Shown: positions 11,768-24,200 of the stretch, piece by piece
How positions within the stretch are numbered: position 1 is the first letter of the stretch
Layout of the letters: every line of letters starts with the position of its first letter
Assembly (NCBI GenBank): GCA_037962975.1
Contig: CM075674.1
Coordinates: 35,168,501 to 35,232,500, forward strand
Direction of reading: 5' to 3'
Length of the DNA: 64,000 bases
Source of the DNA: Clitoria ternatea
Lineage: Eukaryota; Streptophyta; Magnoliopsida; Fabales; Fabaceae
Position numbers and translations under genes: made by a program
Notes under the pieces: generated by a model
The model's input: only the letters and a program-made list of their open reading frames with translations
Databases searched by the model: none
What the model was told of the DNA's origin: nothing

Positions 11768-13574
11768 ATGGCCAACGAAGAGGGAGGATCTGGATTGAAG
11801 GAGAAGTTGCAAGAGCATGAGGGCCTTGTGGAGGGTGAGGACTCCATCGTAGATGAAGCCATCCGAATACTTGCTACGCTGAAGGATCTAGAGTTGTCTG
11901 CCTCTCCCTCACTCAACCTTCAAGGCGATAATGTTCCTCCACAATTTCTTTGCCCCATTTCAGGAGAGTTAACAAAAGACCCAGTTATGTTGTCCATTTC
12001 ACAGGTGTTCCTCCTTTCTCTTTCCATCTCCCTCGGTAATATTAATAGTGATGATATTTCGTTTCTTGGACTAATTGTTCATTGTATGCATGCACCAGTA
12101 ATCAAGAAAGGGTATTGTTATGTTGATTGTTCTTATTTTGGCTGTGTATAATAGTGATGATATTTGGTTTCTTGGAATAATAAGTGGTAATAAAAACTGT
12201 TCTTCGCACAAGTAATCAAGAGAGCGTATTGTTATGTTGATTGTTCGGGTATTGTTATGTTGATTGTTCTTATTTTGGCCGTGCATAGTGATGATATTTG
12301 GTTTCTTAGAATAATGAGTGGTATAAAAACAGTTCATTGTATGCATGCACCAGTAATAATCAAGAAAAAATAGTTATATTGATTGTTCTTATTTTAGGTG
12401 TGCATGATAGTGCATATATTTGGTTTCTTGGAATAATAAGTGGTAATAAAAACTGTTTGCATGCACCAATAATCAAGAAAGGGTATTGTTATATTAATTG
12501 TTCTTATCTTGGTTGTGCATGCAGACCTATGATAGGCCATCAATTAAGAAGTGGTTGAGTGAGATTAAGAGAGTTTGCCCAGAGAGTCGGCAAGTACTCT
12601 CTCATGCTGCCCTCGTTCCCATTTCCATGGGGTCTGACATTGATGATGGAGAGAAGGTAACTAATGAAAACAGGTACCGTTTGCATGCGTTGCTTTACCA
12701 ACTATCAGTGTCATCTCTTTTCGAACAAAGAAAAGCAGCAAAAGAGCTTCAACAGATAACACGAAGAACGCCTTCGTTCATAAAACTTCCTGGGAACCCA
12801 GAAGTGCTTCATCTGTTGCTCAGTCCATTATCATCAGCTGCTCCCATTGACTCAGAGCTCCATGAGGACTTGCTCAGGACTGTTATGTTCCTCTCAGAAA
12901 ATGAGGACAACAATAAAGTGTTTGCTGCTGAGAATGAAAAGGCCCTTAGCCTGGTGATTTATTCATTGAAATCAGGAACCATGCAAACAAGGCTAACTGC
13001 AGCTCGTGTAATTAGCTCATTGTCACTGAAGTTTAAAGCTAACAGGGACATTATTGGAGGGAATCCTTTGGCTATCAAATTTTTGGTTGAACTTCTAAAG
13101 GTGGCAGAATCATTCATTCCTGCTATAGCCTTGATCAACCTTTGTATCTTCCATGACAGAAACAAGAAGAGGGTTATTTGCGAAGGGGTAATGCAGTTTA
13201 TGCTCAGCAAGATCACTGACTGCACTCAGGCTAGTAATGGCATGTTGTTATTAGTGACAATTCTTTCTACCGATTGCAAGGGCGCTGTTGAATTAGGGCG
13301 TCATGGTATCTCTCCTATACTGGACGTTTTAAGGAATCAGTGCATTCCAGAATTACACAAGGAAAGCTGTCTTGGAATGCTATCCAGGTTATGTTTCACT
13401 CATAGAAACGTACATCAGCAACTTGCAGACGAGGAAAACACTTATAGAACATTCTCCAACCTTTCAGAATCCGCCACTTCGAAAGAAAGAGTCAGAGAAT
13501 ATGCTAGGGCTATTGTCACTGCCACATCCTCGTCAAGGAAGGACAAAGTTACCTTTTATTCTTCTTTAAACTAG
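11768..13574 (+). CDS. U-box/ARM-repeat protein, PUB8/9-like (copy A, 428 aa)
   Basis: Exon 1 is 11768-12004 and exon 2 is 12525-13574; CACAG|GTGTTC and GCATGCAG|ACC form a phase-0 intron. The U-box starts near residue 56 (PPQFLCPISGELTKDPVML) and continues across the intron (SQ|TYDRPSIKKWLSE...QVLSHAALVP). The rest is helical ARM-like repeat sequence. U-box proteins are E2-binding ubiquitin ligases and the ARM part usually binds the substrate. Oddities: the usual segment after QVLSHT.L.PN (a NHLIREMI.QWC-like helix) is absent, so the U-box is short at its C-terminal end. A canonical small residue before TYDRP is also changed (SISQ rather than ASGQ). The frame is open and the paralogue at 28534-29929 is similar throughout, so it may be expressed, but a weakened U-box is possible. 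Confidence 0.85.
12060..12510 (+). repeat. Tandemly repeated unit inside the intron of U-box gene copy A
   Basis: The 520-bp intron holds four diverged copies of a unit of about 115-140 bp. Each contains CACCAGTAATCAAGAAAG followed by GTATTGTTATGTTGATTG; copies begin near 12093, 12207, 12347 and 12464. The paralogous intron (28771-28918) has a single unit in 148 bp, so copy A expanded after duplication or copy B contracted. Confidence 0.75.
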
Positions 13575-14217
13575 ATTATACCGATTAGTCGAGTCAATTA
13601 GAATCCTAAATTGATTAGGTGATTTTTTTGGTTTAATTTTTTAATAAATTAATTTGACAATTAATCTTTAGTTTGATCATAAGTTACTTAAACTGATATT
13701 AATATCGTTCATAATTTATGTTAAAAGGCTTTAAAATTTAGGTTTTAAGTTATATTTTCATTTGATGAATTATTAAAGTTGTGTTTAGTTACAGAAAATT
13801 ATTCGAATTTTTAGAAAAAGTTTGCTATTTGTTTTTCAAAATTTTTATTTCTTAGAATAGTTAGAAAAATTCTTAGACACTTTTTAGTTTTCTTAAAAAG
13901 ACTTCTCTGTTTTTTCTTTTAAAAAATAGAAAACCCGTTTTTCAAATTTCTATAAGTTTTCTTTGAATATTTTGTAAACAAACACCTTTTCTATTTTTTT
14001 TAACTTTTTCAAAAATAATTTTTTATTTTTCTTAGAAAACTTATTAACTAAGCACGACTTAAGTTTTTCCAATTTTTAAAGGGAGAAGTAATATCAAATG
14101 ATATTAATTCCCTTATTTGTTAAGGATTTCCTGAAAAAGATATTGTGTATTCAATTTCTATTATCTCATCTTTATTTTAGTTGTGTGATATTATTCTATT
14201 CCTTTAGTATTTAATAT
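13575..14217. other. AT-rich DNA between U-box gene A and a copia remnant
   Basis: No gene is seen. The stretch contains many T- and A-runs. Because a primer-binding-site-like word follows at 14218, the end of this stretch could be the decayed 5' LTR of the copia remnant; no second copy is present to test this. Confidence 0.35.
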
Positions 14218-14229
14218 TGGTATCAAAGC
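14218..14229 (+). other. Primer-binding-site-like motif of a degraded Ty1/copia element
   Basis: TGGTATCAAAGC is one base from the TGGTATCAGAGC primer site (initiator tRNA-Met) of many plant copia elements. It precedes gag-like sequence in the same orientation. Used alone this motif would be weak. Confidence 0.45.
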
Positions 14230-14380
14230 CACTAATTGCACATTACGATACTATTGATGGTTACTACTCATACATGTGGAACGTATACCGAATTTATTCT
14301 AGTGTGTGGTAAAAATATACAATACTACAACTAGTTTAGTAAAACAAAATGGTAATATAATTTTAGATTAAGAGATTTAG

Positions 14381-15615
14381 TGGAAGTGGTTTCTTCCTGC
14401 GTGATGGTATAGAGTTAGACTTAGAAAAATGGTTGAATAAGTCTTAAACTCTTTTTGAAAATCTGTTCGCGCACAGACCTCTTAAAGAAACAATAATTTT
14501 CAAACAAACAGAAAGGAATAAGAAAAATGCACAACGGAATTATTGTAATTCACCTTACAATTCTGCACCAGCATAATGTACCAAGTATTCTTGATTTCAG
14601 TCACTTCTAGCTTAATCCTAAGTATTCTTGATACTAGCCACTCCTAGCTAAAACCCAAGTATTCTTTCAAAAGATTCTTCAGGCCATAAGTGTTTTCCAA
14701 CACTAACAGATTCTGACAACACACCAAAATACACTAAGTGAAGTTAGAAAAGGTTTCAAAGTTACAATCAAATAACTAAGCGTACAAAGATATGGAATTG
14801 ATACAGGTACACTAAGCTACAAACTACAATAAGTCACGATCTGCACTAAGCAGAACTACAAAAAGGACTGATGTAGTATAATACAAGAACCTAGAAACTT
14901 AAAAGAAAAGTCCACCAGACTTCAATTTCTAGAGAGAAAACAAGAGAGAGTTCAAGAGAAGAATGAACAACATTGCTATCTTGAATTCAATAACTTCTTG
15001 TATTTATAGTCCTTCTAAAAAGATCCGTTGGTTCATCTTGAAGGACGTTGGTCTTTTCGAGTGTTGTGCCATCAGCGGTTATAGAGACATGCTTCAGAGA
15101 AGTTTCCTCATCTGGACAACTTTGAAAGTCTTCAGTAAAAGATCCCCTTTGCTTATCCACTTTGAGAAAGCACGTACACATTATAACAGTTGACCTTAGG
15201 CTTTCTGTTCAGATCAGGTTCGACTTTTCTGACACCTTCAGACATACGATGGTAGTTTTCTTGAGACATGCGAGAAAGTTGATCAACTTTCTGTTGATTT
15301 CCCTTTTAGTGATATCTTTAGGATTGACGCATAAAAGTCCTTGCAGCTTTGTTTCTGGAAAGGAAAGATCCTTTCTTGAGTACTTCAAAGAGTGAAAGCC
15401 TTTCGTGGTCTGTAGGCTCACTTGACTTGATTCAATGAAGCTTTGAGTGAGTGCAGACTTCTTCAATTCTTTGAAACGCATTGCGTGCTACGGACTCTCC
15501 CTTTCTGTTGCAAGTAGATGTCTATAGACTTCTTATCACACTTAGTAGAAATTGTTTGGCACACAGGGAGTACATACTTCATTTTAGCTAAGTGTTTTGA
15601 TATGAATTATCAACA
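14381..15615 (-). mobile_element. LTR of a copia-type retrotransposon, minus orientation
   Basis: Read on the minus strand it begins TGTTGATAATTC at 15615 and ends near 14381. Near its end it has ACTTATTCAACC..TCTAAGTCT, matching the end of the plus-strand LTR at 17333-19369 (ACTTATTCAACTCCCCTTCTAAGTCT). Inner blocks also match: the minus-strand AAGTGACTGAAATCAAGAAT corresponds to the AGGAGTGACTGAAGTCAAGA units at about 18820. A TATA-like ACTATAAATACAAG lies near 15000-15015 (minus). It is 1235 bp, against 2037 bp for the plus copy. I see no matching 5-bp target duplication. Confidence 0.6.
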
Positions 15616-17327
15616 AATCACAAGGAGTTAAGACTTCTTAGTCATGAGTTCAGACTTGACTCTGACATTGCAGAAATTGAAGATGAAGATAATTTTGAGA
15701 AAGGAAAACTATTTGATGATAATTGAAGATAGACTTGCCAGTTTGACCAATGAAAAGTGAAAAGAGATGGACAATGTTGTTTCCATGTTGCACTTAGCAA
15801 TGGTAGATTCAGTTTTGTCAATCATTATAGAAAAGCATACTAAAAATGAGATTTAGAATATTCTCATCAAATTGTATGAGTTGAAATCACTTCATAACAT
15901 AATATTTTAAAAGAGTCAACTTTACATTCTTCAGACGAGTGAGTCTATATAGGTGATAGATATATCAAAAATCTGAATACGTTGTTTGCTCAACTTACGA
16001 TGTCAGATTTTACCATACTAGAAAATGAGCGTGCCAGATTTGTTTGATCAGCTCATCATCAACTTAGCAAATAATAAAATTGTTGGTCATTTGTAATTTG
16101 ATGATGTCATTAGGGTCATTCTTGAAGAAGAATCCAGACGTAAAAATAAAGAAGATAGTAAAGAAAGTTCAAAGTAAGCAGAAGCTTTAATGATGATGAG
16201 AGAAAGTTCAATGATGTGGCCCTAATAGGAGCAAAAATCATGGCAGATCAAAGTCTCGAAGATGGAAGAACTTTAAATGCTAAACTTAGGGAATAAAGGG
16301 CACCTAAACAAAGATTGTTGGTTTAATAAGAAAAATCTGAAGAAGCCTCCTGAAGCAAGTACATCTTAAGGGTGTGTTGCTAGTATCTCTGATGATGGAG
16401 AAATTTCACACAACAAATAAAAAATGGTACCAAAGACATGAGGTAACCCGCCAATGTATGGATAATGGATTCAAGAGAAAATGTATGATCATACTTTGGA
16501 AATGACTAGAGTGGTATTGTCAAATTACAAATGTATGATGCTACTGTTTGTATAATTTAGGGAGTATGCCATGTCAAAAGATTGAAGAAAAATCTATTGT
16601 ATATTAGGCAATTAGATGACCTTGGTAAGACCCATATTGAAGATGAGATCTTGAACATTGTGAAAGGTTCTATAGTAGTTATGAAAATAGAGAAGATTAC
16701 TGGTAATATATACATGCTTTGAAGAGATACGTTGTAAGCGGTAGATGCATTAGTTGCTTCAATCAACCAAGAAGAAATAATAGTGATGTGGCATAATAAG
16801 CTAGGCCATATGTCAAAACGTGGTTTGAAGATTCTTGCAAAATGTAATCTCCATCATGGACTTAGATTAGTTAATTTACCTGTCTGTAAGCATTCTATGA
16901 TTAGTAAACAACATAAATTGAAATTTGATAAGTTTACCGCTAGAAACAAACACATATTAGACTTTATTTATTTTGATGTATGAGAGTCACCAGAAATGTC
17001 CCTGGGATGAGCAAAATATTTTGTATCTTTCATTGATGATTATTCTAAGAGATTGTGGGTGTACCCGATCAAGGAGTTCAAAAAAGCACATGCGGAGCTT
17101 GAAACTGGGAAGAAAATCAAATGCTTGAGGACAAACAATTAAGAGAACATACAAATGGTGAATTTATAGCATTTTGCAAGAAAGAGGGTATCTAGAGGTA
17201 ACTCACAACGCTACATACACCTCAACAGAATGGTGTAACAGAGTAGATGAATAGAACTCTCTTGGAAAGGACAAGAGTGTTGAAGAAAAGTTTGGTCAAA
17301 AGCTGAAATAATGAACCAGATCCTATG
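15616..17327 (+). pseudogene. Degraded Ty1/copia gag and integrase region
   Basis: Translating around stops and frameshifts gives copia gag words (LYELKSLHN, NTLFAQLT, VILEEESRRKNKEDSKES) at 15840-16180, a zinc-knuckle remnant KGHLNKDCWF near 16295-16325, the GAG-pre-integrase motif WHNKLGHMSKRGLKIL at 16785-16835, and integrase core words FIDDYSKRLWVYPIKEFKKA at 17025-17090 and NRTLLERTRVLKK near 17250-17290. The same reading resumes at 19375 after the inserted solo LTR. No protease, reverse transcriptase or RNase H is recognisable, and there are many breaks. It is an old dead element. Confidence 0.75.
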
Positions 17328-17332
17328 AGATT

Positions 17333-19369
17333 TGTTGATAACTAACATTACGTATTCTAACTTAAATAAAGCCACATGTTATTACTTGATGTGGGTGTTT
17401 AAGTATTTCAGGAAACATAAAGCTTAAGTTATAAAAGAAAGGGGAAGCCTATACATCAAAAGTCTGAAAGGCTTAATCACAACATGGACTCTACATTCTA
17501 GGGCAAAAGAAGAATCAAAATTCTGGTAATTCGCTTTAAAAGAAATTCTCTCGCATCTGAATAACTTACCAGACCCAGACTTGAAGACATCATTCAAGCT
17601 TTAGAATATATGAAAGCATCAGACCATGACTCCTCATCCTAAATCATTTTAGAAGAGGTCTGATATATGAAGCGTTAACGGTCACAAGTCATCTCCATCA
17701 AAGCTTAAAGAAAAGATTCTCGAAAGGAAGATTGACTAAAAAAAGTGGATTCTAATCATAAAAGCATCTAAGTTTCATCTCTATCATAACATTCAGAGAT
17801 TTTCTAAATCAAAGCTTTCCCTCTTCATGAAACTTATGCTACCTTTACTCCACCTATGACTGCACACATCTCAAAGCTCTCAAATTTATATTGTTTACAC
17901 AAAACGTTTCTCTCTGACAACAAAAGCTCTTGCCCTTTGTGCAACTCCAACAAGAAAGGATTTTATCCTTTGTACAATAACTCTCTCAATGGTCATATAA
18001 TTGACAGCCGCTTCTTGAGCTCAACAAGAATGATTCTATATATAAACAGAACTAATCTCCTCATATGACATATTTCTCTAAAAGAAATTAAAAAAAGAGC
18101 AAAAACATATACAGAGAGCTGAAGCAGAAAAAGAAACACAAGAGAGTATAAAAAGAAGATTGAAAAAGAGAGAGAGCTTATTAAAAGAAGAAGAAGAAGC
18201 GCTAGAACATACTAATCAAAGTGTGATGGAAAAAAAAGAAAAGATCATGAACGAACACCAGACGTTCATATATAAAAGCTCATGAGAAATAAAGAAATGA
18301 CAGTACTATCAACAACGAGTAAACATACCTGGAAGATCTGCCATGAAGACAAAAAGCTCACTATGTGCAATCATCTTCCTACTTAGATGCCATAGTAACT
18401 TGGGATAGGCCTTTGTGTGCTTAATAACATACTATCCTAAGTCACGCTTTCTGGCTCAGTACATTTTCCAACCATCTTTCACTTTACAAATGTATTGGTA
18501 ACTATAGGAAAATAAGCCTTTCCTTTCTTCACAAACTCATTTTCGTGGTTTGTCACTTAGCTCTGCTAAGTCAAAAGGGCTTATTTTGTTTGAAATAATT
18601 CTTCCAATCCTTTGGTAGTACAGTTTTGGTACGTTGCCAGGCTCTGTTAGTATGGGAAACACTATTGGTTTGGAGAGACTTTTAAAAGAATACTTGGGGT
18701 TTGAGCCAATAGTGGCCCATGAAAGAATACTTGGGCTTGCCCCCAGGATTGGGTGCTGTAAAAGATACTTATAGGAATCCAGAGGGGTCTGGTGTATTGA
18801 AGCACAAGCTGTGCTTAAGCCAGGAGTGACTGAAGTCAAGAATACTCAGGGCCAGGAGTGGTCAGTGTTAAGAATACTTGAAGCACGAGATGTGCTTAAG
18901 CCAAGAGTGGCTGGAGTCAATAATACTCAAGGTCTGGAGTGGTCGGTGTTAAGAATACTTGATGCACAGGCTGTGCTTAAGCCAGGAGTGGCTGGAACCA
19001 ATAATACTCAACATCTAATGTAAATAATTTTTACATAGTGGAAATCCTTTAGATTTGAAGGTACTGGATATAGCTTCCACATTGGAAGTGAACCAGTATA
19101 AATTTCTTGTATGATGCCTCTTTCTCTCTGACTCTTTATCTATCAAAAGTCTGATGCATTCTCGTTAATATATTTGATAGTAAAAGTCTGGTAAATAATG
19201 TTCATTTAATCAAGGAATCATTCTATCTATCTCACAAAAGTTTGGTCTGTTATGTTATACGCATTTATGCTTAAATATCAGTTGTTGGTTTGAAAAAGCG
19301 AACAAACTTATTCAACTCCCCTTCTAAGTCTGTTCTCCAAACCATCAAAGAGCTATGTTGAAAACTACA
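17333..19369 (+). mobile_element. Solo LTR of a copia-type retrotransposon inserted in the older copia integrase
   Basis: It starts TGTTGATAAC, ends AACTACA (TG...CA) and is flanked by AGATT on both sides (17328-17332 and 19370-19374), the 5-bp target duplication expected of LTR elements. The host integrase reading continues on the far side, which fixes both edges. No internal region is present, so it arose by recombination between two LTRs. A TATA-like TATATATAAACAG lies near 18040, and an array of ~75-80-bp repeats occupies about 18690-19020. Confidence 0.8.
18690..19020 (+). repeat. Tandem repeats within the solo LTR
   Basis: At least three copies of a ~75-80-bp unit read GCTTAAGCCAGGAGTGACTG, then AGTCAAGAATACTC, then GGAGTGGTCAGTGTTAAG. 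Shorter, more diverged half-units (GAATACTTGGG) lie at the start. The minus-oriented LTR at 14381-15615 has only about two copies, so copy number differs between family members. Confidence 0.7.
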
Positions 19370-19374
19370 AGATT

Positions 19375-19645
19375 AGCTAGTGTTTTGAGCAGAAGCCATC
19401 AAAACTGCTTGTTATGTGATAAATTGGTCACCCTCAACTGCTATTGGTCTCAAGATACCAATGAAGGTGTGGAAAGGAAAGCCATTAGATTACTCTTCTC
19501 CTTATGTAGTTGGTTGTCTTATGTACGTGATGTAAATACCCTAGAAGGAACAAAGTTAGATCCAAAATCCAGAAAATGTATATTCTTGGACTATGCTAAC
19601 AGTGTTAAAGGGTATCATATGACATCCTCGTCCAAATTCCTATAA
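19375..19645 (+). pseudogene. Continuation of the degraded copia integrase
   Basis: Frame-shifted words such as AEAIKTACYVINWSPSTAI and KLDPKSRKCIFLDYANSVKG are the typical copia integrase C-terminal and post-integrase region. They continue the reading interrupted at 17327 by the solo LTR. The trace is lost after about 19650. Confidence 0.7.
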
Positions 19646-19659
19646 TTTATCCCAGTTTT

Positions 19660-20485
19660 TTAAAATTTGAGAAAATTTTTCACGTTGAGTGTACCCCTGG
19701 TAATAAACACTAGGAATTTAAGCGCTACAAAGCTTAGAACTACTCAAAACCTCTTCATTTTACATGTAATTTGTTCCCTAGCAATCGATTACCAGCAAAC
19801 CAGAATGCAGAATTCTACAGAATTTAGCTTCTTAGCCAACTTCCATACCACCTAACTTGCCCGTTTTAACTCTGATTGCTACGAAACTCTATGGGCACCA
19901 TCTAGGACTCATTTTGGACTTCCTGCAGTAGTCCGTGCTAAAAAATTCCTCCGGATTGTGTAGTTATGCGTAAAAATGTAATTACTTCATTCCAACCAAC
20001 TTCACCACCAAAACCACATCAAATGTCATTCAATTGGTCATCCCTTTGCACACACAACTTTTAAACATGCCTAGGATTCTACCGGTACCTTTCGGGGACT
20101 CTGGATCCCACTAGAAGATAAAATCACCTATTGAGCTGGCTAAATTAGTCATTTTCCCTCTAAAACAAAGTCTCTAATTTCAGTTACGTATAAGTTTTAT
20201 ATCACCATAATTATCAGGTGTGACGTACCCTAATTATTTAAATGTAATTTTAATTATTTTAAATGGAACTCATGAAAATTTTTGCAAAAATAATTAATTA
20301 ATGATCCGCCTATCATCAAACATACTTATTTAGTGTTTGAGGTATAAAATTTACTTTAGTATGGCATTTACAAGGCCTAGAATTCAGTTACAAGGCATAA
20401 AAACAATTTTAGGGGAAACAGGGGCTTGGCATTATGCGCCAGGCCCACACTACGCTAAGGCCCCAACGTTGCATCTGACGACTTG
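19660..20485. other. Intergenic DNA with no recognised element
   Basis: Small open frames only; nothing on either strand resembles a known protein. Base composition is less AT-rich than its surroundings at 19760-20120, which may be the worn remains of another element. Confidence 0.4.
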
Positions 20486-20978
20486 TAACACCCCTATTTT
20501 TATTTTAATTCATTATAGAAAATTTTATATTAAAATCTTGATGGAATTTGACCATAGACCTTTAGAATTTTTTGATCAGTATATTATTTCAGAATTTATA
20601 AAAAAATAAAAAAATTATTATTGAGAAAAAAACAAAAAATTTCATTTTGCACCCTCTAAATTACTATTCGCACCACCCCTTATAATTCTCAACAACCTTC
20701 ATAAGGATTTTCACTGTATAATTTTGAAATTTACAAACTTTGTACAGTAATCTGTATGAAATTTTCAACTCTTGTATAGTACTTTTATATTAAAATAATA
20801 GAACACACAATAAAGTTTTTTGCCTATAAATACGAAGGTTTCAAACGAAGAATTTCATTATTTTAGATTAAATTTTCTTAATATAGTAGTGCTAGAGAGA
20901 TAGTGGTGGGAGTAAGAGAGAAATAATTTTTTTGGAAGAAGGTTTTGCCAAAATTATAAGGTAAGAATAACTCTTTTT
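20486..20978 (+). mobile_element. LTR-like sequence, left part, split by a copia insertion
   Basis: It begins TGTAACACCCC, a start shared by many plant Ty3/gypsy LTRs, and has a clear TATA box (CCTATAAATACGAAGG) at 20821-20836 followed by AG-rich transcript-like sequence. The copia element at 20979-27386 interrupts it. The right part probably continues from 27387 into the minisatellite. The family and the far end are not determined. Confidence 0.4.
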
Positions 20979-21157
20979 TGTTTTAAATAAAATGAAATGA
21001 GAACTTAAATTCAAGCAAAAGAGATATTGAAGGGAAGAAATTTGAGAATGAGTAAGAGAGCTGTGTTATAATTATGCATACCCAAGTTCTATTTATAGAA
21101 CTTGGGGAGGGGACAATATTGGGGACATCCACCATAAATTAGGGATAATTCATAATA
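20979..21157 (-). repeat. 3' LTR of the copia element
   Basis: It matches 27208-27386 base for base except at the TATA flank (TTATAGAAC here, TTATAAAAC there). The minus strand carries TTCTATAAATAGAACTTGGG, the TATA region of the LTR promoter. The minus-strand 3' edge reads TTTAAAACA. Confidence 0.9.
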
Positions 21158-21168
21158 CTCCCCCTTGG
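21158..21168 (-). other. Polypurine tract of the copia element
   Basis: On the minus strand CCAAGGGGGAG stands directly before the 3' LTR. This is the purine run from which plus-strand DNA synthesis of LTR elements starts. Confidence 0.75.
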
Positions 21169-21296
21169 ATGTCCATAATTTAGAATGTGCCTTGTTAAAA
21201 CCTTACTAGGAAAAACCCAGTGGGATGAAAACCTAGTGAAGGAAAAAGAGTACAACATTCTTTACAAAGTGAATAAATAATTAAATATATAAGTAC

Positions 21297-24200
21297 TTAA
21301 TTCTCCCCCTCATCAGAACATTTGTGTAAGCATCGAAGACCAATCTTCTGTACTAGTTGCTCGAAGACTTTGGTTGACAATGATTTTATAAAAATATCTG
21401 CCAAATTTTCACATGATCGGACTTGCTGGACATTTATTTCACCATTCTTATGAGATCATGAGTAAAGAAGAATTTTGGTGAAATATGTTTTGTTCTGTCT
21501 CCTTTAATATAACCCTCCTTTAATTGAGAAATACAGGCTGTATTATCTTCACATAAGATTGTTGGTGGTAATTTTCCAGCGTGCAAGCCGCAAGTTTTTT
21601 GAATATGTTGAATCATAGATCTCAACCAAACACATTCTCAACTTGCTTCATGTAATGCTAGAATTTCAGCATGATTAGATGATGTTGCTGTGATTATTTG
21701 TTTTATGGATCTCCATGAAATTGCTATACCACCACATGTGAACAAATATCCTGTTTGTGATCGACCATTATGAGGATCAGACAAATACCCCGCATCTGCA
21801 TAACCAATTAGGTTTGCCTTAGATACATATGGGAAAAATAAACCCATGTCCATTGTACCTCTAAGGTATCGAAATATGTGTTTAATCCCATTCCAATGCC
21901 TTTTTGTGGGTAAAGAACTGTGTCTTGCTAACAAATTGACAGCAAATGATATATCAGGTCGTGTATGACTAGCAAGATACATTAGTAACCAATTGCACTG
22001 AGATATGGTACTTCAGGACCAAGTAGTTCTTCATTTTTCTCCTGAGGTTGAAAAGGATCCTTGCTTACTTCAAGTGACCTTACAACCATTGGACTGCTCA
22101 ATGGGTGTGATTTGTCCATATAGAACCGTTTTAGCACCTTTTCTGTATAAGTCTTTTAGTGCATTAAAATTCCTTCTTTTAAATATTCTAATTGTAATCC
22201 AAGACAAAACTTTGTTTTTCCTAATTCTTTCATCTCGAATTCCTTTTTCAAGCAATTTACAACCTTTGAGAGCTCTTTAGGAGTTCCGGTGATGTTTAAA
22301 TCATCTACATAAATTGCAATTATAACAAACTCTTTTCCTAATCTTTTCATAAAAACACATGGACAAATCGGGTCATTTTTATACCATTCTTTCAACAGAT
22401 ATTCACTGAGGCAATTATACCACATACGTCCAGATTGTTTCAGTCCGTAAAGAGATTTATTCAATTTAATTGAATAATTTTCTCTAGGATTTGTCTTGTA
22501 TGCTTCAGGCAAATTAAATCCTTTAGGGAGTTTCATATATATGTCATTTTTAAGTGAGCCATATAAATATGCTGCAACAACATCCATGAGGCGTAAATCA
22601 AGCTTTTCACGAATCGCCAAACTTATTAAGTATCGAAAAGTTGTTGTATCCATCACTGGTGAATAAGTTTCTTCAAAATCAATACCAGGTCTTTGTGAGA
22701 AACCTTGTGCAACAAGTCTTGCTTTATATCGCACAATTTCACCATTTTCATTTCTTTTTCTCGTAAAGACCCATTTGTACCCAACTGGTTTTATACCTTT
22801 AGGTGTTTGGACTACAGGTCCAAAAACTTTTCGTTTTGCAAGTGAGTTTAACTCTTCTTGCATTGCATCTTTCCACTTTGGCCAATCATTTCTTTGTGCA
22901 CATTCCTTAACAGATTTTGGCTCATGATTCTTATCATCATTTATAATATCAAGAGCTACTTTGAATGCAAAAATTTCATCAACATCGACTTCAGGTCGAT
23001 TCCATTGTATACCATCCATGACATAAGTTATCGAGATCTCTTTGTTTGTATCAATTTTAGGGACCTTAGTTTCTTCTGGATTTGAAACTTTGATTATGTC
23101 AGGAGACTCTACTGGAGTCTTCATATCCTCGATTCGACCATCCTCTTTATTTATTTTTCTTTTCCGAGGATTTTTATCTTTAAAACCAACAGGTCTGCCA
23201 CGTTTTACTTTGGCTTCAGACTCATTTGTAATTTTAGATTGTCCTTCAGGGATATCAATCTTTATTGGAGTATTAACAGCTGGTATATGTGACTTAGTCA
23301 CTCTTTTTGGATCAACAAATGCATTAGGCAATTGGTTTGCTAAATTTTGCAAACTAATTATTTTCTGAACTTCTAGTTCAGATTGCTTTGTTCGAGGATC
23401 AAGATGTGATAGAGATATCTCATTCCAGCTAATCCTTTTATCCAACTATTTATTTTCTCCCCTTAATGATGGGAAAACAGATTCATCAAAATGACAATCA
23501 ACAAAATGAGCTGTAAACAAATCACCTGTTAAGGGTTCAAGATATTTTATTATTGATGGACTTTCATATCCAACATATATTCTCAACCTTCTTTGAGGTC
23601 CCATCTTAGTGCATTATGGAAGAGAAATAGGAACATATACCGCACTTCCAAAGATTATTAGATAGGAAATATTTGGTTCTTTACCATAAACCAATTGTAA
23701 AGGGGAATATTCATAATAACTTGTAGGCCTGATGCAAATAAGTGCTGCCGCATGCATGATTGCATGTCCCCAAGTTGAAATTGGGAGTTTTGATCTCATT
23801 AACAATGGTCTTGCTATCAATTTCAAACGTTTAATCAATGATTCCGCAAGTCCATTTTGTGTATGAACATGTGCTACAGGATGTTCAACATCAACTCCAA
23901 TGGACATACAATAATCATTAAATGATTGAGATGTGAATTCACCAGCGTTATTAAGGCGTATTTTCTTAATTGGATAATCAGGAAAATGAGCTCTTAAACG
24001 AATTAATTGAGCTAGTAATCTTGCAAACACCTGGTTACGAGTTGACAATAAGCAAATATGTGACCATCTAGTTGATGCATCAATTAAAACCATAAAATAT
24101 CTAAATGGTCCACATGAAGGGTGTATTGGCCCACAAATATCACCTTGTAGACGCTCTAAAAATGTGAGTGATTCACTTCTAATTTTCATTGGTGATGGTC

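Noticed and set aside
20969..20978. Exact 5-bp target duplication for the copia element
   Set aside because: The left flank is a T-run and the right flank TCTTT; they are compatible with one mismatch, but the T-run makes the match uninformative.
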